Position numbers and translations under genes: made by a program
Notes under the pieces: generated by a model
Seen by the model: the letters and a program-made list of their open reading frames with translations, nothing else
The model's database searches: none
Told to the model about the DNA's origin: nothing
Source: Hevea brasiliensis
Lineage: Eukaryota; Streptophyta; Magnoliopsida; Malpighiales; Euphorbiaceae
Length of the DNA stretch: 64,000 bases
Assembly (NCBI RefSeq): GCF_030052815.1
Contig: NC_079501.1
Location: 90,686,296-90,750,295 of the forward strand
Direction of reading: 5' to 3'
Shown here: in pieces, positions 49,294 to 62,437 of the stretch
How positions within the stretch are numbered: position 1 is the stretch's first letter
Layout of the letters: every line of letters starts with the position of its first letter

Positions 49294-50843
49294 GTCTCAG
49301 CTCACCTGACAATTACATTACAATTATTTAATACAAATGACTCAATACAAATCAAGAAAAGACCAATTACGTCCTAAGTCGTGCAGAAAATCCGGCAGAG
49401 TCTCCCCTATACCTAAGACCTACCCAACCTGCAAAAGGGCTCAAAATACACTTCTATATTCACAACCCATATATCCACAACTCAATCTCATCACACAGCC
49501 CCTCCTGGGCCCATCAAATCAGTCATCCATCACAATATGTAAAATTTCAATTTAGTCCTTATAATTTATCATTTTTGAAAAAACTACCCAAATAAGCTCT
49601 AAAAATTCTAAAACTTTGCCCCACGGTCCTTAACAATATTACTAGGCTATTGCAAAAAGAATCATAATTTTCTGAGCTACCACGAATATTTTATGGATTT
49701 TTAATCCTATTTAAGCACTAGAAAATTACGAAAAAGCAAGGTTCGGGTTTACCTTTGCCAATTCCGACTCCGGGGACGCGCTCGGGACGTCTGACAATGG
49801 GGGGGTAGCCAAAACCTCGTTCCAATTTGGAGACTTTTCCGGTAACGGATCTGTCTGGCCGGAAATTCACAGACCCGATCAATTCTCGAATTTCCACGAA
49901 TTGAGGATATCTACACGAAGCCCACAACACGGGGGTTAGTATGTAAATTTTTCAGAATTTTCTAAGCTCATTTAATGCTCGGAAAAATACTGCGAAGTTC
50001 CGTAGGACCTACCGAAAAACGGTGTCGAAAAATTTTGAAATTGATATCCCCGCGAAGCTCTCGACGAGTGGAGCGCTCTGGTACTCTCGGTTTTCTCTTG
50101 GGGTTCACGGTTTGCGAGAAATCTAGCCCGAAAGTCAAAATGGGCTAAAACTTCCCGGGCAAAAATTGGACAAACCGCTCGATGGATTTCGGTGTTCTTG
50201 GTGTCTATGGAAAGCTCTCGACGAGTCTATGAGTTTAGACACAAGACCCGGTCCGATTGGTGGCCGGATCGACCGGATTTTGGCAGGGAAGTCGAAAAGT
50301 CACGCACGCAAGGGAGGGGCGTTCGCGCGCGTTTTCCGGCCGTTTGGGGAGGCGGCCGGCCGGGGGAAAGAGGTGGGGCGGCGCACCTGTGAGCTGGGGT
50401 AGCGGGGGAGGTGGCTGGCCGGCGGGCTGGGGCGAGAGGAGAGAGAAAACGGGAGAAAGAGAGAAAGAGAAGGAGACGCGCGGGAGAAAAAGAAGAAGGG
50501 GAGGGAGTCGATCCGATTCGACCGGTCTGGTTCGATTCGGCCGGTTCGATTCAGGATACAAAATTTTAAATTTTTACTCTGCCTCGGGACCGAAAACGAG
50601 GTCCAAAAATTCTGAAAAAATTCTAGAAAACTCAGAAAAATTCGTAGACTCCAAATATATTTTTAGTTTTGCCACGTGGTCTTTAAATTAATTTTTAAAA
50701 ATCATCTAAATTTATATTTTCAAAAAAATCGAACCCGATTTTTAAAATCCGAAAAATCTCAAATAATTTCTTAAAATTTAATAAAATTAAAATATCCATA
50801 ATACTCATAAAATAATAAAGTTTTAAAATTTTGGGGTGTTACA
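49294..50843 (-). repeat. 5' LTR of element B, second piece
   Basis: Resumes the B LTR (equivalent to 29355-30909), including the GC-rich core at 50250-50560, and ends at the TGTAACACCCC terminus (50843 on the minus strand). It is followed by the attat duplication. Confidence 0.92.

Positions 50844-50890
<47 letters not shown>
50844..50890. repeat. (ATT)n microsatellite at element B target
   Basis: Uninterrupted ATT units, the other half of the microsatellite seen at 28228-28266. It includes the target duplication. Confidence 0.95.
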
Positions 50891-50891
<1 letters not shown>

Positions 50892-52480
50892 CTTAAGTGG
50901 AATTTAAATTTTATAAATTTTATGCTATGCATTATATTATAACTGGTGAGATTTATTTTTATTAAAATATGAACATATACAAAAAATTAATAATATTTTA
51001 GTTATTTATTTTTACAATATAAAATATTAAATTTTATATTCAGTAATCACCTTAAAAGTTAATAAAATAATTTCTATATAAGTTTCTTGTGTGCATTAAA
51101 AAATTGTGGATTTTTAACTTCTTTTCAATATTTTTTTTTCAAAGGTGAAATATTTCATCGATATAATGAAAGTGTGGATGAGGATAAAACTCGAAAGATA
51201 AGAAAAATTAACATGCTCATAGATCTATACTGAAAGCTTGAAGAAGAACATGGAAATCCCTTACAAAAATTTAAAAAATAGAAGTTTAAATTTTTTTCAT
51301 CCACCTCTACACACCCAAATGTTGTAGACAGACAAGAATTGTGTTGACTTTTGAGTAGAGTGAACCAATAATTCTCTGCCATCTACGAATTGGTGGCATC
51401 ATATTTGCTGATCTTAATATTCACGATTACGTTAAAATCAACTTCCATCAGGTAGGATGAGGCAAAGATCTTCAAGAACTTTGATAGATATAGTTACTGA
51501 ATCTTGTCCTTCACATAAGCTGAGGTGTATCTTCAAGAAATTGTGGAGATGAAACTTTTTCTAAGTAGAGCCTTTGTTAGGTGAGACTCTTGTTTCTTGT
51601 TTCTTTTTTTTTTTTTTTCTTATTTTATTAATATATTTATTTGTTGCTTATAAAAAAAAAAAAGCTCCAATCTCCACCAATGGGAGAGAGAAATAAACAA
51701 ATCCATGAAAAATCCACATGTCTAAAAGAATTACCTTTGTTAATTAAGAAAATAACTAAAAAAAGTATGAAAAATGAAGAAAAAGGGCCATTGTCGGCCA
51801 AAGAAAGTCTAGTAGTAGCCCTTGAAGCCACAAAAAATTGAAACTTTGAATAGAGAGATGAGGAAGAAGAAATATGTCACAGCCTTGTTGTTTAATGTTT
51901 TTGCAAGTGCTTTGTCAACCATTTGAAATATTCAATATAGTCTTGGAATTTTGAAATTAATTAAAATAAATTTTATGGACTTAAGATGATGTGAATGACC
52001 TACAGTAATATTTTTGAAATTTCCAGAAAACATTTGACAATCAATTTGGACTTTAGAGACTTAAACTGAGGACTGGACAATTAGACATAGCTTAGGCTTC
52101 TTGTAAGCCCTGAATAAGCATGTGAAAAATATGCCATGGCCTAAGGCCACATGTTTTACTATTATTGAGTTTTATTGTAGGGGGTTAGGGCTAGTTATAG
52201 AGAAGACTCTGTCATAATTTCGATAAAACCCTAAAATTGATTTTTGCTTTTGTGGATTAAATTAAGGCCAATTGGACATAAGCACTAAACATTTGCATGA
52301 TTTTATAACATCCAAACGTTTCAATTTTGGATTAGGTATCCAAAGTCCAAACTTTTCACAGTGGGCGCAATTATAGTCAAAATTTAAAATCAAATTTGCA
52401 ATTAGACATAAAAGGCTAAAAGTTTGCAGAGATTTGCATACTATTGGAGGTGAAGCTAAACTATTGCCCAAACATTTCTC

Positions 52481-53108
52481 GTAGTAATTTGGATTTTATT
52501 AGTTGCATTAGACTAGAAGACTATCGGACGTAAGCTAAACTAAAAAGTAAGGTTGGAGTCAAAAGGATCTTCAACAACATCTTAGCTATGCTAAAAAGGT
52601 TCCATACTCATGTGGGCTAAATACTGTATTGGGCTGCTATTGCATTTGTTCCATCCATGCCGTTTACGGTAGTAATTGTTCATTTTACTACTCAATAATC
52701 TAAATATATCAAATAGCTCAAAATAGTCAATAATTTTATATGAAAGGTTTTGGTTTTTATTATACACTTTTTGATGACAAGTAGATATAGAGAATTACAT
52801 GTTATCCTCTTCATATCCATTATTCAATAATTCTACCCTATTTCCAATCAACTTAAACTACTTGTTTCTTTAAAAAACAAAAATACTTGTCTTTTTGTTT
52901 TTCATTATTTCTCTTTCCTCTCCCTCTTTCAAAAAAATAAATAAAAAACATAAATAAACAAGCAAGAGAGTAAACAACTTACTAAGTATAAAAGAAAAAA
53001 AAAAAAAACTAAACAGCACTCTTCAATAACATATATCAAGGAGAGTGTAGCTTCACCTCTAATAATCTTTTAGTCTTATGCAACAAATAGTAAAATCCAA
53101 ATTACTAC
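52481..53108. repeat. Imperfect inverted repeat with about 60-bp arms
   Basis: The left arm 52481-52541 (gtagtaatttggatttta..) matches the reverse complement of 53044-53108, including gttgcat..agact and the ending gctaaact/gctacact. The spacer is about 500 bp of AT-rich DNA with no coding content. It could be a decayed fold-back or MITE-type element. Confidence 0.55.
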
Positions 53109-54067
53109 AAAGAAAGACATCATTGCTTTCCAAGACATGGATTAAACAAAAAAAAAAAAAAAACACAAATAACAAATTTAAACTAACATAGATTACAGAG
53201 GTCCAAATTTTGTCTTCTATCACTTAATATAGAAACATCATGATTATAATTAATGAGATGCTAGGAAGCAAGGGAAAATTCTCATTTCACTAGTCCTTCA
53301 AGATTGCTAAACTAAGAGAATAGACATTTATATAAAAGTCTATAGGATGACAATTGTTCTCAACTCGACCGACAACACTCATTCAATTTTGTCTGACCTC
53401 AATGTTGCATGGGGCAGGCATAGAGGGAATGTCTCCCTCCCCAAATTCCCCAAGCGTGCTTTGGTATTAATATTTAATTATTTTTATTAAAAATTTTAAT
53501 TTATTTTGATGTATTTAAGAACTTAAATATTATAATTTTAACAAAAAAATTGCATATAATTAAAATTATTTTTAAAACTTATATTTCTAACTTAAATTTT
53601 TTTTAAATAAATAAATAAATTTATATTATATAATGATAAATTAAAATAAAAATAAAAATAAAAATAATATCTATATGGGAAATCTGCCCCATCTCGACCT
53701 AGATTCTTTATGGGATGAGGACAAGGGATTGATCCTTGACTCATCCCATTGCCATTTGTTTAGGTTGACAGCTTCCTAGTAGGTCATCCATCATTGCAAT
53801 GCTCCACCTTGAGCACATTTAACATTGGAGCTCTTAGGATCATGTGCCACTATTTTTACCAAAAGTAACTATTGATGGTAGAGTTGCACCCCCTTTCCTT
53901 AAGGCATCGCAGAGCTTTGTATCTCATGATCTACAAGTTTTTGTATATTGTCCGGTAGGGCATTTAGTCCCCAAGGCACTATTTAACATTCTAGCCCATT
54001 AATCAAAATGATAAAGGCCCATAAGTATAATAAAATATAATAAACAGTAGGAAGAAGTTTCTATAAT

Positions 54068-54116
<49 letters not shown>
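54068..54116. repeat. (AAC)n microsatellite
   Basis: About 16 uninterrupted AAC units. Confidence 0.95.
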
Positions 54117-54748
54117 GGAGAATCTTAAATTGAAAAGAAGAGAGACTTGTTCCCCTCCTTTTTTTTAGCAAAAGCAAGGGAGCTTCAAGACCCATACTAC
54201 TCAAAGTTTTTATTCTTCCTTTCATTCACATCTATTTTACTAATCAATTGATCAACCTAAAAAATCGTTAGCTAAACACCCATTTCAACCAATACCCTAA
54301 TCTAAAACCCATTTTCTCACTCACAAGGGCACCAATTTAAAATTTCAATTGGTAAGTTTTTCCTCTTTTTTTGTTAATTATTAAAGTTTAATTTTACTTC
54401 CCCATTGTTTTATGGTGATTCCCATGGCATAAAAATACGAGGGAGATAAGTTTTGTATTAGCTAGTGGTAAGGTTTTTTACATGGGTTAATACAAATGTA
54501 ATCCCTAGTTATTATGGGTGCTCTTTAAGAGGTAAATATCAAAAGCTAGTATTTCCATGTTATGAGAATTGGATTGAAGTTTCTTAAGTTAAATGCTTGG
54601 TTAAGAATTAATGTATGATGTAGTTGATTTTGTAGTTATAAATGGAAATTGATTATTTAATTTTAATGGAAGAAATTTAAGCATGAAGTGTTAAGGGGGA
54701 AGAATAATATGTTGAAGGGAGGGGTAGAAATAAATGAGAAAAGGGGGA

Positions 54749-54758
54749 TGTAACAACC

Positions 54759-54843
<85 letters not shown>

Positions 54844-57598
54844 AAAATTTGATTATAAGTTTATTTCAATTTTATTCAAGGTAATAAATTAGTATTTTTA
54901 TAATAATGATATTTTACTTTATGAATGTTATTTCTACATGCATTATTATTACTATTATTTTAAATTGTCATTTGTAATATTGTCATTATAAAAAATAAAG
55001 CAAAGTTAAGTAAGATTAAATTAATATATAAATTTTATATTTTTATATAGTATTTAAATATTATTTAGTTATTTTAATATGTTTTATAAAATTTTTATGA
55101 AGTTTTGGATTTCATCTTTTGGATTATGGAGTTTAGATCTATAGTTTTATGTTTTAATATTTTTAAATTTAGTATAACTACTACTATTATGATTAATAAT
55201 ATTATTATGTTTAATTAATTTATTAAGTAAGAGTTTATTTTAAATATTAATAATAGTTAAATGTTATTTGAAATTGGTGTTTAATAAAGTTATTTTAATA
55301 AAATATTATATATTTTTAAGAGTTAAAAATATTATATATATAAAAAAAGAGATTGATGGAAGTGACTTTTGTTGCAAGGTAGCATGACTTTTGCAGGATA
55401 TTTGAAAAAAAAAAAAAAGAGGAGGGAAACGTAGCAGACCATATAAACGCCCCCCCCTCCCTTTTACTTTTTTTTTTCTCTCCCTTCCCCATTTTCCCTC
55501 CCCATTTTTACTCCAGCCAACCACTATCATCACCGACCAAGGTTCCAGCTGCTTTCCCCAGTAGCCCTAGCATTGACCGACTGCCCTCTAGTAGCCTTGG
55601 ATGCCGTTAAGGACCCCCACTGCAGTAAGAAAGAAGAGAGAGAGAGAGAGGTAAAAGCTTGTGCGAGGCTACCACTTCCAAGCTTCGTACCGATGCTGTT
55701 CGATGGTTGTTTCTGGCAAGGTAGAGCTCATTCAACTCCTAGCACAGCACGCTTTAAGATCCAACCAACCTCGCCTCCAACAGTGGCTGGAGACAGAAGA
55801 TCCGACGAGGAAAAGTTGCAAAAAAAATCATATGTGTTTCATCGGTTTCCAGCCAATTTTCTGATGATTCGACCATGGGATCAGAAATCTAATACCACCG
55901 ATGGACTCAGGGCGATGAAACCTTCAAGATGGGATCCGCCCTACTTCGATCAGATGCCGTTTGAAAAAGGCGATCATTGGACGGTCCAAATTGCTTGGTG
56001 AGATATTTAAAATTTTTCGATTCCCAAAAATTAAAAATAATTTTATGATAATTATTAACAATTTTTGGGCTTAATTTAGGTGTGATTGGATCGATGATAG
56101 CTTACTGTCGCCGAAACCACATTTTCGGCCAGATAAGGCTACCCGGCGGCCTTTCCTGGAACATGGCCAATATTATAGTCGATCCTAGTATTTTCAGATG
56201 CCCAGGATGCGTTCTAAGCATCGGAATTGGTTAGATAAACCTGAACCCTAAGTTTTCTTAATTACCTAGTATCGGATTTAGAATAAAAATTTATAAAATA
56301 TTCATGGGTGATTAGAAAATTATACTTCTTTTTGCAATAATCTATAATATTGTTAAGGACCGCGGGAAAAGTTCATAGAATTTTTAAAGTTAGTTTGGAT
56401 GATTTTTGAAAAATATTAGTTTTAAGCTTTATACTTCACTTGTCTGATTAAGCGAGTTTGGTTTGGAGGGCCCAGGAGGGGCCATGTGATGTTGATGGGA
56501 TATGGATGTGGGAATTGTAATTTAAAAGTGTTATTTAAACTCTTTTGCAAGTTGGATAGGTCCTAGATATAGGAAAAACTATGCCGGATTTTTGGCATAA
56601 ATTAGAATATCTTTTGTCTCATTAAAGTTCTGTTTTGAACTAGTACTAATGAAAATATAATAAAATTGTTTAGGTGATCAGGGTCAACCATCTTCCTCCA
56701 CCCAACCGCTACCGTAGTCATAGGTTAACCAGTGAGTAGATATTTATTTTATTTATAATTTCAATATTATTATATACTCAATGCATACTCATGCATCATT
56801 TATAAATATATGTACATAGCTAATTATTAAGCACGCCATATGTTGCATATGTAATGAATGACTTGATACATATGTTGCTTTATGGCAATTTAGAGCTGTG
56901 TATTTGAGTTTGGTGTATGTGGTGTGTATATGGATATGAGTAGGACGGATAGACATGGCTGAAGCTTGACTCGCTGGGACCCAATCCTCATTGTGGATAA
57001 GTTGGGGTAGGCACGACTCGAGTTGATCTCGCTGGCCCCCACATTTGGATATTAAGAGAAATTCTGGCTTTGAGTTGATCTCGGTGACAGAGGTTGGAAC
57101 TAAGAGAGCTGTATAGGGGATCAGCTCCCATATATATATGTGTGAGTATAGGTTTAACACACGGGTGTGTGAGTGCTCCAGATTGCCTTTGGTGTGATTA
57201 TGAGTTGACTTGTTTGAATTGTGTGAAGATGTTACATTTCATTCTTAAGGATGCACTAGATTTAGATAGTTGTAGAAATTGTACATAAAATCAATATCTT
57301 ACTTTATGAGTCGAATGATCACTCATGTTCCCCCTATTTTTTCAGAATACAGAAGAAGTTATTTTTCAGAATAACCTACTTCATTCCTCGTAGGCTTATT
57401 AATAGTTATTTATTTATTTTATTATTTTCTAAATTTGAAATCTAGAACTCCGCATGTGTAGCGATTGTATTAATTCGAGTTTTTGGTGTTTAATAAATGA
57501 AAATTTTTTATGACATTTAAATAGTTTGTAAATGATGGCATCAGGATTGAGCTGGGCTCCCCTAGCTTTAATTTCTTATAGTTATTGAGTTGGGTTGA
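54749..57598 (+). repeat. Old B-like LTR, left piece
   Basis: Begins TGTAACAACCC. From about 56040 it is collinear with the sense strand of the element B LTR: tattgttaaggaccgcgg, gggcccaggaggggcc, actatgccggatttttggcat, the three-fold gactcgctggg motif at 56965-57100, gagtcgaatgatcactc and ccgcatgtgt. Its 5' half is poorly conserved. It resumes at 60771 after a solo LTR. Whether it is a solo LTR or part of a larger element is not clear. Confidence 0.72.
54761..54840. repeat. (AT)40 microsatellite inside the B-like LTR
   Basis: Eighty bases of pure AT dinucleotide starting 12 bases inside the LTR. Confidence 0.95.
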
Positions 57599-60500
57599 TG
57601 TAACACCTTCACTGTAGCAACTCCGTACATTCTACTGTTTTGGTGATCGGTGTTAGTCCGGACAGCTAGAACGTCTGAAAAAAATATTTAAACTAAAGAG
57701 AGAAATCATAATTAACTCAAACGTTAATAAGAAAAATTTAGGAAAAAATTTTAGAAATAAAATACAACCAAGTTAAATGAGCCGGTGCCCTAGTGATGGA
57801 TAATCCAGTGGGAAGTTGCGGTTATCGCAATGAGGAGCCCTAGACCCAGAAGAAAATTCATAAAATAATTTTTGGGACTCCAGAGAAGGGTCATTGAGGT
57901 TCTTATGGCATTAGAATGCCAAGAAAATGCTTAAGAAAAATTTTCAATTGGTACAGACAATTTTAGTCTGTTAAGCCAAATGGAGGGCATTTTGGTCATT
58001 TCGCCTTCAGAGGTAATTTTTGGCCGACTTGTCCAGTTAAGTAAATAATTATCATGACACAAAATGTGAATAAATATTGCTAAAAATTAAATTGAAATTA
58101 AGTACACAAGAAAAGGAAAGAAAATGAAAGAAATTAGAATTATGACATCATTATGATGTCATTAAAATCCTCCCACCCAATCAAACTTTGACACATAGCA
58201 CTAACTTATTTAAAATGACTTAATGGGTAGGAAAAAAGAAAAAAAATCAGTTGCTTCTTCTCCTTCCTTCAACCAGCCGTTTCCTCTCCTCTATACCCAA
58301 CCTCCATTAAAGCTTATCAAAGCTTTAAACCTCACCAAATCTCACTTGAAATCCTTACCTAGCTTCACAAAAAATTAACCTAGCAACTTGAACATCCTCT
58401 AAGCAGCCAAAAGAGGAAGAAAAAAGAGAGTTTAATTGGCTTGAAATTCTGCTCCAACAAGGTTAGTGTCCAATTCTTGTTCCTTTTACTTTAATTCTTG
58501 TTCAATGGCATGAATTGTGTAGGAAATATAAGAAAATAAATCAAACATGTGTGTGTGTGAACCTTACAAATTTTGGCAGCTAGGGTTAGTTAGGGTTTGA
58601 TAATTTTGCTTGATAGAAAAATGGTTATGAGCAGCCTTTGGTAGTGGATGGGTGATTGAACATAGTTAAGTAAGTGAAATGCAAGAAATGTGCATGTATG
58701 AACATGAAAAAAAAAAATGGACACTTGAATAACTTTAGGGTTTGCTCATGTGAGGGTTTATTAACCTTATAATGGTCAATTAGTGACCATTTGAATTTGT
58801 GTGAGGAAGAAATGAAGTGAGTTGTGGCTTGGTATTTGAGTTTGGGTGAGCTGCCTTGGCTGACCTGCAGGACTGAGTGTGAGTCCAGCAGGTTTAGGCA
58901 GTTATAAATGGAGTTGTAGAGGTTCAATTGGTGTAAAGCCAATTGGACATGAAACTAGACACATAATGGCACAACTTTGGTAGATACCCTACCCAGAAAA
59001 CCAAACCAAGTTGACCTAAAAATTGTCCTAATCCAGGTGACTTGCATTTTGCCTGGGCAAAATGACCAAATGAATAGTGTTTATTCATTTGGTCATAACT
59101 CAGTGTAGAAAGGTCCAATTGACCTGAAATTTTACCAGCAGAAAGCTGAGATATAGACCTACAACTTTCATGAAGAAACCAAACTCAAATTTTGATCATA
59201 ACATGTTCAAAAATTGATCTACAGTCAGTGCACAAAACACTGTAGATTTGATTATGTCTAGAAATTCTGGAAGTTTCAATCCGGCCAGTTATGGTATTTA
59301 GGCCATAACTTGAGCTCCAAAACTCCAAATGGAGTGATTCAAAAAATAAATGTAACTAGACACAATAAGGAATAACTTTCATGAAGACAGCTTTGCCAAA
59401 TTCCTACTGTACAAATGACCAATAGAATAGTAAACATAATGCTTGAAATCTGAAATTTGTGACTAACTAACAATAAGCTTAAAAATGGTATTGGCAACCA
59501 ATACCAACAACTTTAGAATGCAAAATGTGATATGTTGGGAGTATTAGAACCAATGTACCTATTGTCTAAGCAAAAGTCAATATTTTAGTTGACTAATGAA
59601 ATAAATAGTAATACTAAAACTTCAATTTCAAGAATTGTAAAATTTAAAAGTGTAACATGCCCTAGTACACCTAGCAAGATTGGTTTGGATAGGTTGGCAT
59701 GCCAATAGGGTTCAGTTAGCAGTACTGCACAGGGCATTTTGCCATTCTGGGATTTTATGGCTTTTAGCCATTCTGACATTGTGTTGATACTTGGCCTTGT
59801 GCCTAATGTTATTATTGCTTATTAGCTGTTCTGTTGCACACTGGGAGATACATATGTGATCGATGGTGTGACAGCCCGAGGTACTTGATACCCAGTGCCA
59901 GTTTACCCGTTTATCCAGTTCAGTCGTCTAGTATCGGTTACTTGGGCAACCAAAAATGAAAGTGAATAAATTTAATGAAATTATAAATATAACAAGTACA
60001 TAATAAATAAGATTACCAATAATGATCGAAAAATGGTCTGCGTAAGACATCAGAACATGCACTGCATATTTATTTTCTGTTATTTCTTTTTATTCTATTA
60101 TTGGCATGACTAAGCATTATTGCTTAGCGCGTTACTTTTACCACGTGTAGGTTCTGGAGAGACTGATAGAGAGCCCAGTAGTCCACAGACTGGGTGAGAT
60201 CATTTGCAGCTCTGTATAGTGTCCATGTCACCTCACCGACGTTAGTGCATTGGTAGGATACTAGGTTTCATTTTGCGTATTTTGTAATTAACTTTTATTT
60301 TCTCATATGTAATCGAAACTTGTTAATGTATTTTGGTATTAATGTAAATAATGGAAATTGTGTTTATGAATGAAAAAAGTGAATATTTATTTATGACTTT
60401 TACATGAATATCATATGAGATGAATGATTGAGAAATGGAAATGTTGTTGAAAAATATTGAGATTTTATTGATGAAATGGAGTTTGTGATTGATTGAAAAT

Positions 60501-60770
60501 TTTGGAAGTGTTTTTCACAGGTTCTAAAGAACTGTTTTCTCTATTTTTAACTGGTACTCTGCCGGATTTTCTATAAAACTTGCAGAACCTCAAATAAATT
60601 TATGATTTCAATAAATGACTGAAATGAATTATATTTCGCAAATTGTACTTCATAACCATGAAAAAAATAAATTAGGAATAATAAAAATGATTGAATTAAA
60701 ATAGGGTGTTCCGGTACACTGTGTGGCATATCTTGCTCGGCTACACTATAAATGGATAAGGGGTGTCACA
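57599..60770 (+). mobile_element. Solo LTR of the A/C family (3172 bp)
   Basis: Begins TGTAACACC and ends GGGGTGTCACA. It is flanked by an exact 5-bp duplication, gttga (57594-57598 and 60771-60775). Its interior follows the A and C LTRs: gttttggtgatcggtgttagtccggacagctag, cataactcag units at about 59100 and 59310, paired hairpins at 60110-60148, and a ggttctaaagaactgtttt block. There is no internal coding region, so it is the product of LTR-LTR recombination. Confidence 0.9.
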
Positions 60771-60930
60771 GTTGACCCGAATAAAGATATAATATTTTAT
60801 TTTATTTTTGGGCCTCAATTTTGGGCCCTGGATATGGATTTGGGATTAGTAAGGCTTACTACGGGTTTTATGAGCTTTACGCTGGCCCAGGTTCTAGTGC
60901 CGGTCCGGTCTATAATTTAAATCGTGATTG
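60771..60930 (+). repeat. Old B-like LTR, right piece
   Basis: Continues the B-like LTR after the solo LTR: gggcct..ttttgggccc, aaggcttactacggg, gctggcccaggttctagtgccggtccgg, ending near atcgtgattg where element B has gtcgtgaca. Several G-to-A and C-to-T changes distinguish it from element B. Confidence 0.8.
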
Positions 60931-62437
60931 TGGAATTCATTACAAATATTTTGTATAGGTCTCAAATGGGCATTTTAAATTAATTGTGATGTGTTGTGAC
61001 TTCTTGAGCTATTGGATTGTGGGGAACGTCCAGTTTATGCTGAAATGCTGGTGCCTTTTTGTTTTTAATTTTCAAAAATAAATCATGCATTTCACATTCC
61101 ACATTTTCATTCTAAAATTTAAATTCCTTCTTTAATGCATTTTTCTTTCCTCTAACTTTGGGAGATGATCCAGCTTCTATTGTAGATAATACGTCGAGTG
61201 CTCCAATGATCTAGACTTTGCTCTCTCTCTCTCTCACTTGCAAAAAACTAAAGGGTATTTCAAAAAATAATTGTTACCAAAAAATAACCTAGTAAACTTA
61301 ATCTCTTTCAATCATACAAATTTTTTTCCATTAAACAACTTTATTCTCCAACCATGCAATTTCAATGGAAATTAGGTCAATATTTTCAACATTAGGTTAG
61401 AAAATTAGGAAAAACACAAATTTCGTTCAAATTGTTTAGTATTTTCGTCCAAATTATCTACAATCAACACACAATGAACAAAAACTAAAAAAAAAAAAAA
61501 AAACAAACCACATTCAATATAAAATGAAACAACTTAAGAGAACCAAAATGGTTAATTTAGCGATTTCGTGTCCAAAAGAAAGGAAAAAAAAAAAGCAATT
61601 CCATTTCATGCCATCAAAATAAGTTCAATCAAATTAATTTAATAAGCAAATGACATCTTTTCATAGCCCAAACTAGAGTAATTTTGACATAAATTCAAGA
61701 TTGCAGAATTTCCTAAACCTTTTTTTTTTTCTTTTCAAATTTACAACTTTCATATACAAATTGTAAACATAAACTCCCAATCATGCACCCTAAACACTAA
61801 AAACAATAGTACTCATAGATAACATTTACAAATTTAATTTGTATCAAGAGCAGGGCTATGCGAAATTAACACCCAAGGCTATGGGTGGAGTTGCTAAATC
61901 AATATATATTGGTGGTGGCTATCAAGGGCAACATCACCATGTTATTGTCTAGTGGGGGGTGGCAAGGTAGAGAGAACGTGACAACATTGGTTTAGAGAAA
62001 GAAAGAGAGAGGCAAAGAGAGTTAAGGTTGGCACAAAACATGTAGATAGTTGAGGTTTCCATAGTATAGCTATTAATAATGGCTTAGATGACTAATGCAT
62101 CATTATATATGGTAATGAGGCCCTCTGCTTCACTAATGGAAAAGGTTGGTTACAATGTGAGCATCTCTTTATCTTTCAATCTTTGACTCACTTTTAGCCT
62201 CATCCTTTTTTTTTTTTCCTTTGAGCTTTCGCCTCTAGAAGTGGCCTTTTAGCGATACAATGTATGATTTCACTAGATCTTCTGTAGTTTAAGTCTTTTA
62301 GTGAATTTGTCTTAAATGATCTCCCCCTATATTTTCCTTGAAGTTGTGTGTTACTTTTTTCTCAATTCCTACAAATATGATGTTTAATCAATCTTTCTAT
62401 TTGTATGATATGGTGAGCTCATAATGGCATAACTGAC
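60931..62437. other. Intergenic DNA, no gene seen
   Basis: AT-rich with a short CT run near 61221 and an AG-rich run near 61996; no convincing open frame. Confidence 0.6.

Larger units (their letters stand above)
28267..50843 (-). mobile_element. Element B: Ty3/gypsy chromovirus with element C nested in its 5' LTR
   Basis: Minus-strand element bounded by TG..CA LTRs. The 3' LTR is 28267-30909; the 5' LTR is 35935-37029 continuing at 49294-50843 after the nested element C. The outer flanks carry a 5-bp duplication, attat (28262-28266 and 50844-50848). A polypurine tract, pol, gag and a primer binding site lie between. Without element C it is about 10.3 kb. Its integrase ends in a chromodomain-like tail (CTWESERDMRSKYPYMF), so it is a chromovirus, likely Tekay-related but a family distinct from A/C. 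Confidence 0.93.
50891..54748. other. Intergenic DNA, no gene seen
   Basis: AT-rich; the small open frames near 51640-51840 on both strands and 52262-52471 have no recognisable content. It contains an inverted repeat (52481-52541 against 53044-53108) and an (AAC)n run at 54068-54116. The last bases, 54739-54748 (aaaaggggga), look like a polypurine tract in front of the LTR at 54749. Confidence 0.6.

Noticed and set aside
55573..56001. 142-codon open frame in the intergenic/B-like LTR region
   Set aside because: It lies within the old B-like LTR and corresponds to the less AT-rich part of that LTR; no motif or splice structure supports a gene.
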